The notes: generated by a model not told the origin, from the sequence alone. Shown: positions 43,511 through 54,540, counted from the stretch's first letter. The stretch is DNA of 64,000 bases from Nostocoides sp. (GCA_016702415.1 JADJEA010000024.1:248001-312000); one strand, 5' to 3'. A program made the numbers and translations.

Positions 43511-44515
43511 TTACCCGACATCGGCGCCCGGTGAGGAGAGTGGGGCCAACGGCATACCCAGACCGAGCACCTGCAGCGTCAGTCGCGCCAACACGTAGTC
43601 GGGATCCGTCCGCAACGCCTGCTCGAGCGCGAGATTGGCGAGCGCCCCGTGACCCCACATCGCGGCCACGACCCCGAGGGTGGTGTAGGTGCCGGCCGCG
43701 AGGGGCGCCGGACTGCGGCGAGCCACGAGGATGAGCCGGTCGATGACCACCCGCTCCCGGCGGGCGAGCCAGTCTCCGAAAGGGGCCCTGGGCGGACCCA
43801 CTGCCGCCTCTGCCCAGGAGACGTACTCGGGGGGAAGTCCATCCACGCCGAGGAGCCCCGGGACAAAGGTGCGCAGGAGCGCATCCCGCCAGGCACGATC
43901 GGTCAGACTGAGAGCGAGCCGGTGCACCCGGGCCGGCTCCGGGGTCCAAGACGCGTCGACATCGGCCAGGTCGCGCCAGTCCTCGATCGCCGGCGACCAG
44001 TCACCGGATGACAGGTCCCCCGATCCTGTGGACACCCTCGGCACGGGCGCCACCGAGGCTGCCAGCGCGTCCCGGCTGGGCAGGGGCGCGCTGCCCCGGC
44101 CGACGAACTCGGCGGCGACCGAGTCGTCCGGAGCCAGGGGGCGGCCACCGGGAGGACAACAGCGACGCGACGGACACCGTGCGTGCGACCAGTGGTCCTC
44201 GGTCACGACGATGACCGGCGAGACCACGAAGCCCGCGCGCCGCAACCGGCGCCCCAGCACGGCCAGGACGGGTCCGCAGGGGGCGCGATCGGCATACCCG
44301 AGGAGGTGGAATTCGCCCGCGCCCCCGCGACGCAGGAGGGTGATCACGTCGGCGAGCCAGTCGGGCCCGGCGTCGGTCGGCAGGTCGAAGCGGACCACCT
44401 GCATCACGGCGCGATCCCGAACGCCAACGGCGACCAGGCTCTCCTGCGGGCGGAAGCCGAGGAGATAGGGGACGGCGGTGATCAGGGACTCCGGGCTACG
44501 GACGACGATGGTCAT
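43511..44515 (-). CDS. DUF4192 family protein
   Basis: This 334-residue protein begins TIVVRSPESLITAVPYLLGFRPQESLVAV, the hallmark of the actinobacterial DUF4192 family. It contains two Cys pairs (ARCPSRRCCPPGG) that could bind metal. The C-terminal half is helical with a TPR-like stretch (ALANLALEQALRTDPDYVLA). Function is unknown in the family. It often lies near the primary sigma factor gene in actinobacteria. Confidence 0.85.
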   Translation of the reverse strand: MTIVVRSPESLITAVPYLLGFRPQESLVAVGVRDRAVMQVVRFDLPTDAGPDWLADVITLLRRGGAGEFHLLGYADRAPCGPVLAVLGRRLRRAGFVVSPVIVVTEDHWSHARCPSRRCCPPGGRPLAPDDSVAAEFVGRGSAPLPSRDALAASVAPVPRVSTGSGDLSSGDWSPAIEDWRDLADVDASWTPEPARVHRLALSLTDRAWRDALLRTFVPGLLGVDGLPPEYVSWAEAAVGPPRAPFGDWLARRERVVIDRLILVARRSPAPLAAGTYTTLGVVAAMWGHGALANLALEQALRTDPDYVLARLTLQVLGLGMPLAPLSSPGADVG

Positions 44516-44650
44516 GCGTCAACGCTGGCCGTTGTGACCACCGTTGTCAGGTCCGGCCGGCTACGCCTGTGGACGGACGGCGATCGTGCCCCGCACCGTT
44601 CCTGTGGAGAACCGCCCCTCGCCGACGCGACAAGCGGGCCGACCGAGTGG

Positions 44651-45091
44651 TCAGCGGCGCACGGAGCCCGGGACCGTCGGGGCGTCCTGCGGGTAGCCAG
44701 CCGGTGGGAAGGGGGTCCCCGGTGCGGTGGCGTATGCCGCGGCATACCCCGCGGTGGTCCCTCCGGAACGCTCCCACGAGAGGAACGACTCGGTCTCGGT
44801 GAGGAAGGCGGCGGCCAGCCAGGAGAGGACCATGGCGTCGTCGGCGAGCCCGAAGACCCCGAGCAGGCCCTCCGGCATGAGGTCCACCGGCGAAACGACA
44901 TAGGCCAGCGCGGCGGCGACCAAGGCCAGGCGCGGGAGGGTGGTCCCGGCATACCGGCCCGAGGTGGTGGCCCGGACCAGACGAGGGACGGAGGACAGCC
45001 GCTCGGCGATGGCCGGCGAACCCGGGCGGGTCGCGGACCGAACCGCGGTGGCGAGGGAACGAATCAAGGGGAGGCGCGAGCGGGCGGCCAT
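44651..45091 (-). CDS. DUF1232/YkvA family small membrane protein
   Basis: The predicted product is 146 residues from ATG 45091. It carries the YkvA signature YVVSPVDLMPEGLLGVFGLADDAMVL within a hydrophobic region, and a Thr/Pro/Tyr-rich C-terminus. Function is unknown in the family. The gene contains a 16-bp palindrome made of two facing copies of the iterated word (44732-44747). Confidence 0.82.
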   Translation of the reverse strand: MAARSRLPLIRSLATAVRSATRPGSPAIAERLSSVPRLVRATTSGRYAGTTLPRLALVAAALAYVVSPVDLMPEGLLGVFGLADDAMVLSWLAAAFLTETESFLSWERSGGTTAGYAAAYATAPGTPFPPAGYPQDAPTVPGSVRR

Positions 45092-45244
45092 CGAACTCTC
45101 TAACGACGACGGAGCGTGGGTGCCGGGCGCGGTGGCGCGCGGCATACGGTCAAACGTCTGTATGTCGCGCCCGATTCCCGGGTCTGCAGCCGGCCGTGGG
45201 TCCCGGCGGCGCTCGGTTTCGTCAGGACGTTCCCCGGGAGTCCG

Positions 45245-45958
45245 TCAGCGGACGATGGGGAATTCCCGGCGGGCGTTGTCGGCGATGCGGCGCAGGAGGT
45301 AGGTGTCGAGACCGGCTCCGACGACCCCACCGGCAATCGGGACTCCCCGCCCGAAGCGGGAGAGGACGCCCTTGCCCGCGGTGGAGAGGATGCGGAATCC
45401 CACGGCCTTGTTGACGACCATAAGGACCGGTCCCGGGAGCCGCTGGGCCGCGAGATTGGCCAGCCGGCCGGCCGGGACGACGACACCGGCCTTGGCGAGG
45501 AGGTCGTCGGCGTCGGCCCCGACCAGAGTCAGCAGGACGGCCGAGCGAATCTCGGGCTGGTCGATGTCATAGCCACGCACCTTGGCGATCGCGGCGACCA
45601 TCCTCGTGGCGACGAGATAGAACTCGACGACGTTGATGGGGAGCGAGACCGGCATGGTGATGAAGCCGCCCATGCTCGTGAGGAAACCGCCCGCGGCGGC
45701 GAGGATGGTCGCGTCCTTGACGATCTCATCGACGGCGTCGTCGGGCCTGGGGTGCTTGGCCGCGGCCTGCCGGGCCACCGCCGCCGCCGAGTCGAAGGGC
45801 CGGCGGCCGTCGATGCCCATGTCGAGTAAGCGCTCGACCAGCCCGGTCGCGGTATTGCCGACGATGCCGTTGTCCTCCTTCGGACCCCGTGCGGCGTCGA
45901 GCGCCGGCCGCTTGGGGAGGGCCACGGTCTTCTTGTCGTCCTTGCCGAAACCGAACAT
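45245..45958 (-). CDS. EcsC family protein
   Basis: The predicted product is 237 residues from ATG 45958 (MFGFGKDDKK). It contains hydrophobic helical segments (ILAAAGGFLTSMGGFITMPVSLPINVVEFYLVATRMVAAIAKVRGYD) and a glycine-rich GRGVPIAGGVVGAGLDTYLLRRIADNAR end, as in EcsC-like proteins. The molecular role is not known. It is divergent from the DNA polymerase-like gene. Confidence 0.77.
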   Translation of the reverse strand: MFGFGKDDKKTVALPKRPALDAARGPKEDNGIVGNTATGLVERLLDMGIDGRRPFDSAAAVARQAAAKHPRPDDAVDEIVKDATILAAAGGFLTSMGGFITMPVSLPINVVEFYLVATRMVAAIAKVRGYDIDQPEIRSAVLLTLVGADADDLLAKAGVVVPAGRLANLAAQRLPGPVLMVVNKAVGFRILSTAGKGVLSRFGRGVPIAGGVVGAGLDTYLLRRIADNARREFPIVR

Positions 45959-46107
45959 GCAAAGATCCAATCACGTCCGTGACCCCAACCTGGGCTTGAC
46001 GATGCGGTGGCCGGACCCGAGATGCCGCCGCCGGTCGGCCGCGGACCGAGTCGGTGTCGTTGCCCGGTCGCCGATGGGGGTCGGCGGCAGATCCTAAGGT
46101 GGCGCGT

Positions 46108-47766
46108 ATGCCGCCGCCTCCCGCCTCGTCCGGCCGGCTCGTGGCGCTGGCGGTGCACGAGGACATGGTCGCCCTCGTCGGAGCGGATGCGCGGGTGACC
46201 ACCCTCGACGCAGCGGCTCGGGAGGTCGCCGAACTCGGCGACGACGTGCGCCTCGTGGTGTGGTCGGCCACCCGGGAGCTGCGGCCACTGGTCCGTCGTG
46301 GCACCCACCTGACCCGTGTCCTCGACCTCGCCGAGACCCACCGAATCCTTGAGGGCGGATGGCGCGCCGACCCCGGCCGCATCTGGGCCCGGGCCCTGGG
46401 GCTCGAACGTGGGGGCATGCCGCAGGACACCGGGGACGACCTCTTCCGGCACCTGGAGGCAGGGCCGGCGGAGGAGGACCTGCTCACCCCGACCGGGTAC
46501 CTCCGGCCCGAGGCGGTGGCCGGCACCTGGCAGACGACCCCGGCCCGGCTGGTTGCCTGGGGCCGGGCGGCGCTCGAGGCCGCCGACCGGATGGGCACCC
46601 ACCTCCGCGACATCGGGCCCCGCGCGACCGCCCTGGCGCACAGCGAATCGGCCGCCGCACTCCTGTGCCTCGAACTCGAGCGCGACGGCCTGCCGGTGGA
46701 TCGCCCGGCCGCGCTCGCGCTCATCGAGCGGGCCGCGGGTCCCCGGCCCCGGTCCGCGGAGGAGGCACGCGGCATACGGCAGCAGCGCGACGCGCGGGTG
46801 CTCGCCCTCGCCCCCGGGCACGAGGGCACCGACCTGCGCAATCCCGCCTCCGTCCGCGCCTTCCTCGCGGGCCTGGGCATCGAAGTGGAGACGACCCGCA
46901 AGTGGGTTCTGGAGTCCTATCGCGACGCCCACCCCGCGGTGGCGGCCCTGCTCGCGTGGCGGGCGGAAGAGCGGATCGCGACGACCTACGGCTACGGCTG
47001 GCTTGATGCCCACGTCGGGGCGGACGACCGGCTGCGCGGTGCCTGGAGCGCCAGTGACGGCGCGGCGGGACGGATGACTGCCCAGAACGGTCTGCACAAC
47101 TTGCCGGCCCCGATGCGCCCGGCGGTCGCCGCGGCCCCCGGGTGGTGTTTCGTCCGGGCGGACCTCGGGCAGATCGAGCCTCGCGTCCTCGCCGTCGTCG
47201 CCGCCGACCCCCTGCTCGCCGAGGCGACGCGGGCGGACGACCTCTATGCCCCGATAGCCGCGCGGTTAGGGGTGGAGCGTTCGGTGGCGAAGGTCGCCGT
47301 GCTCGCGGCGATGTATGGCCAGCGCACCGGCACCGCCGGACGCGCGCTGGACCGGCTCGAGCGGGCCTACCCGGTGGCGATGGGGTTCCTGGACAGGGCG
47401 TATGCCGCCGGGGTCGCCGGCGCGGACCTGCGCACCTTCGGGGGGCGCCGCATCCGCACCCGCGGGATTCGCCACGAGGGCGCCCGGGGCCGCTACGCGC
47501 GCAATGCCCTCGTCCAGGGAGCCGCGGCGGAGTTGTTCAAGGCGTGGGCGGCGACGGTCCGCGCCGAGCTCGCGGGTCAGCCGGCGCAGATCGTCCTCTG
47601 CCTCCACGACGAGCTGCTCGTCCACTCCCCGGAGGCCGACGCGGACGGCGTGGCCGCCCTCGTCTCGCGCACCCTGACCGACGCCGCCCGCCGATGGTCG
47701 GGAGACGCGCCGGTCCGATTCGTCACGGATGTCCGCACGATTCGCCGGTGGTCGGAGGCGAAATAG
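46108..47766 (+). CDS. DNA polymerase I-like protein (bifunctional 3'-5' exonuclease/polymerase family)
   Basis: The predicted product is 552 residues, much shorter than PolA and without the 5'-nuclease domain. The C-terminal half is a family A polymerase: motif A reads VRADLGQIEPRVLA (usually DYSQIELR), motif B RSVAKVAVLAAMYGQ, and motif C LCLHDELL. The N-terminal part is an exonuclease-like domain with few recognisable acidic residues. Such proteins are common in actinobacteria next to a full PolA, and their role in repair is unclear. Motif A's Ser to Gly and Leu to Pro changes are notable. Confidence 0.85.
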   Translation: MPPPPASSGRLVALAVHEDMVALVGADARVTTLDAAAREVAELGDDVRLVVWSATRELRPLVRRGTHLTRVLDLAETHRILEGGWRADPGRIWARALGLERGGMPQDTGDDLFRHLEAGPAEEDLLTPTGYLRPEAVAGTWQTTPARLVAWGRAALEAADRMGTHLRDIGPRATALAHSESAAALLCLELERDGLPVDRPAALALIERAAGPRPRSAEEARGIRQQRDARVLALAPGHEGTDLRNPASVRAFLAGLGIEVETTRKWVLESYRDAHPAVAALLAWRAEERIATTYGYGWLDAHVGADDRLRGAWSASDGAAGRMTAQNGLHNLPAPMRPAVAAAPGWCFVRADLGQIEPRVLAVVAADPLLAEATRADDLYAPIAARLGVERSVAKVAVLAAMYGQRTGTAGRALDRLERAYPVAMGFLDRAYAAGVAGADLRTFGGRRIRTRGIRHEGARGRYARNALVQGAAAELFKAWAATVRAELAGQPAQIVLCLHDELLVHSPEADADGVAALVSRTLTDAARRWSGDAPVRFVTDVRTIRRWSEAK

Positions 47767-47829
47767 TCGACGTGGCCAAATATGTCGAAGGCTGGGGCGT
47801 CGGGCGCGGCGAGCCGGACGGGGGCCGAG

Positions 47830-48744
47830 TCAGCTCTCGTCGTCGCCGACGGTGCGGAGGAACTCCTCGAAATCGGCGGCGAGCTCGTCGCCCGACGGGA
47901 TCGGGCTCGAACTCGGCGCCAGCAGGTTGGGCTTGTCGGAGGACTCGATGAACGCGTCATACTGCCGCTCCAGCGCGCGCACGGCGGTCCCGACCTCCTC
48001 ATTGCCCGAGACCTCCGCCTCGATCTGGACCCGGCCCTCGTTGGCGGCCGCAACCAGCGCGTCATTGGGCAGGTTGAGCCCGGTCACATCGACGATCGCG
48101 TTGAGCGCGGTGAGGGCCGCGTCGTGGAACTCCGCTTGCGCCAGATAGTGCGGCACGTGGACGGCGAATCCGACCATGGACTCCCCCGCCTCGCCGAGCC
48201 GCAGCTCCAGCAGCGCCGCGAAACTGCCCGGCACCTGCACTCGCCCGAAGACCGGGTTGCGCTCGCCGATGAGCCAAGGGTCGGTCGCATGGGCGGTCAC
48301 CCCGATCGGCCGGGTGTGCGGCACCGCCATCGGGATGCCGTGAGTGGTCACCGTCAGCTTGACCCGCAGCATCCGCTGCACGTCGCGGATCGCCTCGATC
48401 ATGCGCTCCCACTGGTAGTCCGGCTCCGGACCGGCCAAAAGGTAGTACGGCGTTCCGTCGCGATCGGTCAGGCGGTAGAGCAGCAGCGACGGGTCGTCAT
48501 AGCTGGCGAAGTGGTTCTCCTCGAACACGATCATCGGCCGACGGCCCCGGTAGTCGAGGAGCTGGTCGACGTCGAACGAGGCCACGACCGTGGCCTCCGC
48601 CGTGTCGAGCAAGTGGCGGGTCAACAGGGTCTGGGTGTTACCGGCGTCGATGAACCCACCCATCGACACCAGCATCGGCCCGGGCACCAGGGCACCAAGG
48701 TCCGTGTCGGCCTCGAACCGGAACAGGTCACGGGGATCTTGCAC
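47830..48744 (-). CDS. PAC2 family protein
   Basis: The predicted product is 304 residues from GTG 48744. It matches the PAC2 (proteasome assembly chaperone-like) family of actinobacteria: PGPMLVSMGGFIDAGNT near the N-terminus, DYRGRRPMIVFEENHF, and GIPMAVPHTRPIGVTAHAT. It ends with an acidic tail. Bacterial function is unknown. It converges with the polymerase-like gene with 63 bases between stops. Confidence 0.87.
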   Translation of the reverse strand: MQDPRDLFRFEADTDLGALVPGPMLVSMGGFIDAGNTQTLLTRHLLDTAEATVVASFDVDQLLDYRGRRPMIVFEENHFASYDDPSLLLYRLTDRDGTPYYLLAGPEPDYQWERMIEAIRDVQRMLRVKLTVTTHGIPMAVPHTRPIGVTAHATDPWLIGERNPVFGRVQVPGSFAALLELRLGEAGESMVGFAVHVPHYLAQAEFHDAALTALNAIVDVTGLNLPNDALVAAANEGRVQIEAEVSGNEEVGTAVRALERQYDAFIESSDKPNLLAPSSSPIPSGDELAADFEEFLRTVGDDES

Positions 48745-48881
48745 GGGGACGCCACCTCTCAATGTCCGACTTGCGTCGATTCTCCCCGACCAACGTCCGT
48801 CGGCGCGTGGTGATTCCGGAGAACGGCCGCCTGGTCCCGCCGGGACGGCTCCCGTGGTCACGCCGGGACGGCTTCCCGTGG

Positions 48882-51800
48882 TCAGGTCTTGACGGCCGCG
48901 ATCGCCTTGAGGACGCGCTTCGCGCTCACGGGGTATGCCGTCCCCAACCCCTGCGCGAACACCCCCACCCGCAGTTCCTCGATCATCCATCCGATCTCGC
49001 GGACGTCGTCACCGACCCGGGCGAGCGGAGTCAGGGAGGCGAGAAGATCGGCATACGCCGCCTCGACGCGGTCGACCTCCGCCATGAGGCGGGCATCCCG
49101 GACGGGGTCCCCGGCCGCCTTGGCCAGCCGCTGCGCGACCGCACTCAGGTAGCGCGGCAGGTCACCGAGATGACCGGTCCCGACCGCCGCGATGAACCCG
49201 GGGCCCACGAGAGAGCCCACCTGCGCGCGGACATCGGCGACCGCCGGCGCGAGGGCGGGGGCCGGCATACCGCCCAGGGTGGCGTCGATGGCGCGGACCT
49301 GCCCGAGGATGGGCGCGACCTGGCCGACGATGGCCAACACGCGTGCCGCGGCATGCGTCCGGACCGCCGCCAACGCGGTCTCGAACTCCGCCGCCGACCG
49401 GATCGGCCCGATCCCCTGGGTTCGGACGATGTCGTCGACGGCCGCGGCAAGCGCGTCGTCGAGCAGCGCCGGGATCGACCCGTGCGGGTTGTGCCCGAGG
49501 GCGAGTTTGTCGGCATTGGAGAGTCCGGCCAGGACCCGCTTCCAGGGCGGCGCGGTGCCCAGCAGCAAGAGCCGGCGCACCCCGAGCCGGTGCGCGGCCG
49601 CCGCCGCGGGCGCCGTGGGGACGACCCGCAAGGCGACGCTCGAGCCCTCGTCGACGAGCGCGGGATATCCGACGATGTCGTGGCCGTCGGCGCGGGTCGT
49701 GAAGGTCGGCGGGATGTCCCCGACCGTCCACGAGGTCAGGCCGGTCCGCTCCAGGGCGGCCCCGGCGCGCGACATCCGGCGCTGCACCTGGCCACTGAGC
49801 CGCTCCTGCAGCGCCGTGAGGTCCTTCCCCGACCCCAGCACGCGGCCCCGGGCATCGACGACCCGGAAGGTCATCCGCAGGTGAGCCGGGATCTTGTCGA
49901 GGTCGAAATCGCTGGGCTGCACGGGACTACGGCCGCGCTGCGTGAGCACCCGGGCGACCTCCGTGACGACCGGACCCGCGTCCGGCCGGACCCGCTCCAG
50001 GACGTATGCCGCGTGGTCCGGTGCCGGGACGAAGCGCGTCCGCAGCGGCTTGGGTAGCGCCCGGATCAGCGCGGTGATCAGGTCGGCGCGCAGACCAGGG
50101 ACCTGCCAGTCGAAGCCGGTCGCCGTCACCTGGCCGAGGAGTGCGACCGGGATGACGACACTGACGCCGTCGTCCGCCGACCCGGGATCGAACTGGTAAG
50201 CCAGGTCGAGGCGCAGCCCGTCGGCGTCCCAGGTCCCGGGGAAGTCGAGATCGCTAACGCCGCCACTGTCGCCGCGGGTCAGGTCCTCCTCGGTCAGGGT
50301 GAGCAGATCGGGCTGGCGGCGCGACTGGGCCCGCCACCAGCGGTCGAAGTGGGCGGCCGAGACGATCCCGGGAGGGATGCGTTGCTCGAAGAAGGCCATG
50401 ACCTGGGCGTCGTCGGCGACCAGGCCGCGCCGCCGCGACCGCTCCTCCAGCTCCTCGATCCCCTCGCGCACAGCGCGATTCGCGGCCATGAAGCGATGCC
50501 GGGTGTCCCAATCGCCCTCGACGAGCGCATGGCGGATGAAGAGCTCCCGGGAGAGTTCCGGGTCGATCCGGCCGAACTGGATGGTGCGGTCGGAGGCGAG
50601 GGGAACGCCATACAGGGTCACGCGTTCGGTTGCCACGACGCTGCCCTGTGCGCGGGACCACCGTGGCTCGGAGTAGCTCCGCTTGACCAGGTGGCCGCCC
50701 GCCTCCTCCGCCCAGGCGGGATCGATCCGGGCATTGGTGCGCGCCCACAAGCGGGTGGTTTCGACGAGTTCTGCCGCCATGACGAAGTCGGGCTGTCGGC
50801 GAAAGAGCGTGGAGCCGGGCGAGATCGCGAACCGCGCGCCGCGCGCCCCCACATAGTCGCGAGTCCGCTCGTCGCGAAGACCGATGTGGGACAACAGGCC
50901 GGCGAGGAGGGCGCGGTGAACGACGTCGAGATCGGGGTCGTCCCCGCGCGCCGACGTGGCTGCGGCCGGGTCGATGCGGACCTCTCGCAAGGCCCGGCGC
51001 ACCTGCTCGTGGAGGTCCTGCCATTCACGCACCCGCAGGTAGTGGAGGAACTCCCGCTGGCACATGCGCCGGAACGCGCTACTGCTGGAGTCGCGTTGCT
51101 GGGCCCGCAGGTAGTCCCACAACCGGAGGAAGGCGCCGAAGTCCGACCCCGTGACCGCGAAGCGGGCGTGTTGTTGGTCGGCCTGGGTCTGCTTCTCCAG
51201 CGGGCGCTCCCGCGGGTCCTGGATGGACAGCGCCGCGACGATGACGAGCACCTCCCGCGTGCAGCCCAGCCGGCCGGCCTCGACGAGCATCCGGCCCAGT
51301 CGCGGGTCCACCGGCAGCCGGGCCAGGGTCCGCCCGATCGCGGTCAGGCGTTGGCGACGCCCCCGCGGAGTGTCCTGCTCGGTGACCGCGTCGAGTTCGT
51401 GGAGCAGCCGGACACCGTCGGTGATCTGGCGCGGGTCGGGCGGGTCGACGAAGGGGAAGTCGCTCGATGGCGCCGAGGCGCAGCGCTGGTCATCTGGAGG
51501 ATGACCGCGGCGAGCGAGGTCCGCAGGATCTCGGGCTCGGTGAAGGCGGGCCGCGCGTCGTGATCCTCCTCCGAGTACAGCCGGATGCAGATGCCGTCCG
51601 CGAGGCGTCCGCACCGGCCGGCGCGCTGCCGTGCGCTGGCCTGGCTGATCGGTTCGATCGGCAGCCGCTGGACCTTCAGGCGTTGGGAGTAGCGCGAGAT
51701 CCGGGCGGTGCCGGTGTCCACGACATACCGGATCCCGGGGACCGTCAACGACGTTTCGGCGATATTGGTCGCCAGGACGATGCGGCGGCCGGGGTGCGGC

Positions 51801-52681
51801 GCGAACACGCGGTGCTGCTCGGCCGCCGACAGCCGCGCAAAGAGCGGGACGATCTCGGTGTGCGGCAACGCCATCCCCGCAAGGGCATCGGCGGCGTCGC
51901 GGATCTCCCGCTCCCCCGAGAGGAAGACGAGGACGTCGTGGCCGCCGCCCTCGTGCGCGGTCGACTCGGTCCACAGTTCCTCGACCGCCTCGCAGATCCC
52001 GGTGATCTGATCGCGATCCTCGCCGTCCGGGTCGGCCAGGGGTCGATAGCGGATCTCGACCGGATACATCCGCCCGGAGACCTCGACGATGGGTGCCGGA
52101 AGCCCGCCGACGGCGAAGTGGTCGGCGAAGCGTTGGGGGTCGATCGTCGCCGAGGTGATGACGACCTTGAGATCGGGCCGGCGCGGGAGGAGTCGGGCGA
52201 GATAGCCGAGGATGAAGTCGATATTGAGGCTGCGTTCGTGCGCCTCGTCGATGATCACGGTGTCGTAGGCCGCGAGGTCACGGTCGCGCTGCAACTCGTT
52301 GAGGAGGATGCCGTCGGTCATGACCTTGACGGCTGTCTGCGGGCCGGAGGTGTCGGTGAACCGCACCTGGTAGCCGACCAGACCTCCGAGCGGGAGGCCG
52401 AGTTCCTCGCTGATCCGCTCCGCGACCGACCGGGCCGCGATCCGGCGGGGCTGGGTCAGTCCGATCCGCCCCACCTGGCCCCGGCCGAGTTCGAGGCACA
52501 TCTTGGGGATCTGCGTCGTCTTCCCCGAGCCGGTCTCCCCCGCGATGACGACGACCTGGTGATCGCGGATGGCGGCCAGGATGTCCTCGCGCCGCTGGAC
52601 GACCGGCAGATCCGCCGGGTAGTTCAGGCCGCCGCGGGGCGGGAGTGCGCGCCGCGGCGGCGGGTCGGACGGCGCGGGCAC
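48882..52681 (-). pseudogene. hrpA: HrpA-type DEAH-box RNA helicase, interrupted by a frameshift
   Basis: The N-terminal part (start GTG 52681) has Walker A ETGSGKTTQIPK, DEAH (IIDEAHERS), ITSATID and motif VI QRAGRCGR, and ends out of frame at 51344. The remaining ratchet, OB and DUF3418 regions continue in another frame to 48882. Similarity switches frame between 51484 and 51462: after LAAVILQMTS the expected L-R-L-G-A-I-E then DFPFVDPPD are each offset by one base. Two one-base insertions, or one deletion, would restore a protein of about 1265 residues, close to E. coli HrpA. Either the gene is broken or the sequence has an error. Confidence 0.88.
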
Positions 52682-52840
52682 GCCCGCCAGGATACGGGCC
52701 CGCCACCCGGCGCCCGGGAACGCGACTTTGGTCGTATGCCGTGTGGCCGGGGGTCGCTTCCCCGCCGCCGACCGCGGGTGGAAGGCTGATCGGCGAGAGC
52801 AGGGACGAGCCCGCTCTCACCGACACGTCAGGGGAAAGTC

Positions 52841-54474
52841 ATGCATCGGAGAACCACCGCAGCAACACTCACGGCCCTGGTCGCGGCCGCCACCGCACTG
52901 GGGGTGCCCAGGCCGCCGGGGCGGCCCCACAGACCCCCGCCGCCAGCGACGACGCAAGGATTCCGGCCAAGTACCTCAACCAGAAGCTCGCGTGGGTCGA
53001 CTGCACCCCCGACGGAAGCGTTCAGTGTGCGCTCATGAAGGCCCCGCTCGACTGGAACCACGCCGCGACGAGCCCCAGCATCGACATCGCGGTCAGCAAA
53101 TCCCTGCCCGCGGGCAGCCACGGCACCCGCCTGATCATGGGCAACCCCGGCGGCCCCGGAGCGCCGGGGCTCGGCATGGCCCCCATGCTCGCGGCCCAGT
53201 GGGGCGCCCGGGACGACCTCGCCGTCGGCTTCGACGTCCGCGGCACGGGCGCTTCGGCCAACCTCAGTTGCGAAGGGGCACCGGCGTTCACGGGAGATGT
53301 CCGCAACACCCGGCAATCGGCATACGACAAGGTGGCGGCGGTCGCCAAGGCGCAGCAGGCGGCGTGCCGCAAGGCCTCCGGGGCCCTGCTCGACTACGTC
53401 ACCACGGACCAGACCGTCAAGGACATGAACCTCATCCGCGCCTTCCTGCGCTATCCGACGACGGACTACGTCGGCTACTCCGGCGGGACCTGGCTGGGGG
53501 CGTACTACCAGAAGTACTTCCCCACGCACGTCGGGCGCTTCGTCCTCGACTCCAACGCCGACTTCACCAAGCCGTGGAATATCACCTTCGGTGCGCAGCC
53601 CCAGTCGTTCCAGCGCCGCTTCGTCAAGGACTTCCAACCATGGGCGGCGACCTATGGCGATCTCTTCCAGCTGGGCTCGACCCCCGCCGCGGTCAACGCG
53701 TTCTACGAGAAGCTGCGCCGAGACCTCGTGCGCAAACCATTGGTCATCAGTGAGGGGGGCCAAACCCTCACCATCGACGGGAACACCTTCGACAACGCCA
53801 TCGTCGGAACGCTTTACTCCAAGACCTATTTCCCGCTGCTCGCGGTGTTCCTCCGGATTGTGCGGGACGAGTGGGACGACAGTCAGGAGGGTGGGCGCGT
53901 CACGCTCCCCGCGGATGTCGCCGCGCTCGTCCACAAGACCAGCCAGGTCGACGGGGCGAACCGGCCGCTCTCCGTCGACGCGTTCCCGTCGACCTTCACC
54001 GCCATCACCTGCAACGACTGGGCGTGGCCCGGGAAGCAGCCGTTCGCGGATGCGCGCACCCGGCAGCTTGGTGCGGCATACCCACTTGTGGGCTACTCCT
54101 ACAACCGCAATGCCTGCTTCTATTGGAAGCGTCCCCCGGTGACCTTGCAGGTCCCCGACGGCAAGGGCATCGGGACGACCCTGATGGTCCAGTCCGAGCA
54201 CGATCCGGCGACGAATGCGAGTCTGGCCATCGACGCGCACGCGCATTACCCGGGGTCGGTCCTGATCTATGTCAAGAAGGAGGGGGACCATGGGATCTAC
54301 GCCAGCGGCAACAAGTGCGTCGACACCAAGGTCAACCGCTTCCTGGCAACCGGGGTCGCGCCCGACGGCGACAAGACCTGCTTCGGCCTGCCGCTGCCCG
54401 ACCCGACGAAGCGCTCCGAGACCGTCTCGATCCAGGAGCAACTCGACGCGTGGACTGCCCTGATCCACTTCTGA
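52841..54474 (+). pseudogene. Secreted TAP-like alpha/beta hydrolase, frame interrupted after the signal peptide
   Basis: The start at ATG 52841 encodes a Sec signal peptide (TAATLTALVAAATALG). At the five-G run 52900-52904 the continuation (GAQAAGAAPQTPAASDD...) lies one frame away, as if one G were missing. The mature part resembles Streptomyces tripeptidyl aminopeptidases: oxyanion loop GNPGGPGAPG, nucleophile GYSGGTWLG, the Asp of QSEHDPAT and His of GDHGIY, with a TAP-like C-terminal domain. No credible alternative start exists in the mature frame. It may be a sequencing error or a real frameshift in a homopolymer. Confidence 0.85.
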
Positions 54475-54484
54475 GTGCGGGACG

Positions 54485-54524
54485 AGGACGGCCCGGGCAC
54501 CCCCGATGGTGCCCGGGCCGTCCT
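54485..54524. terminator. Bidirectional terminator between the hydrolase and metY
   Basis: A perfect 17-bp stem (AGGACGGCCCGGGCACC and its complement) with a 6-base loop sits between two convergent genes. Confidence 0.85.
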
Positions 54525-54540
54525 GGGTCGAGACCGCGGA

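Noticed and set aside
48627..49568. Plus-strand open frames opposite the C-terminal part of hrpA
   Set aside because: The minus strand carries an uninterrupted helicase C-terminal region; the plus-strand frames show only GC-driven composition.
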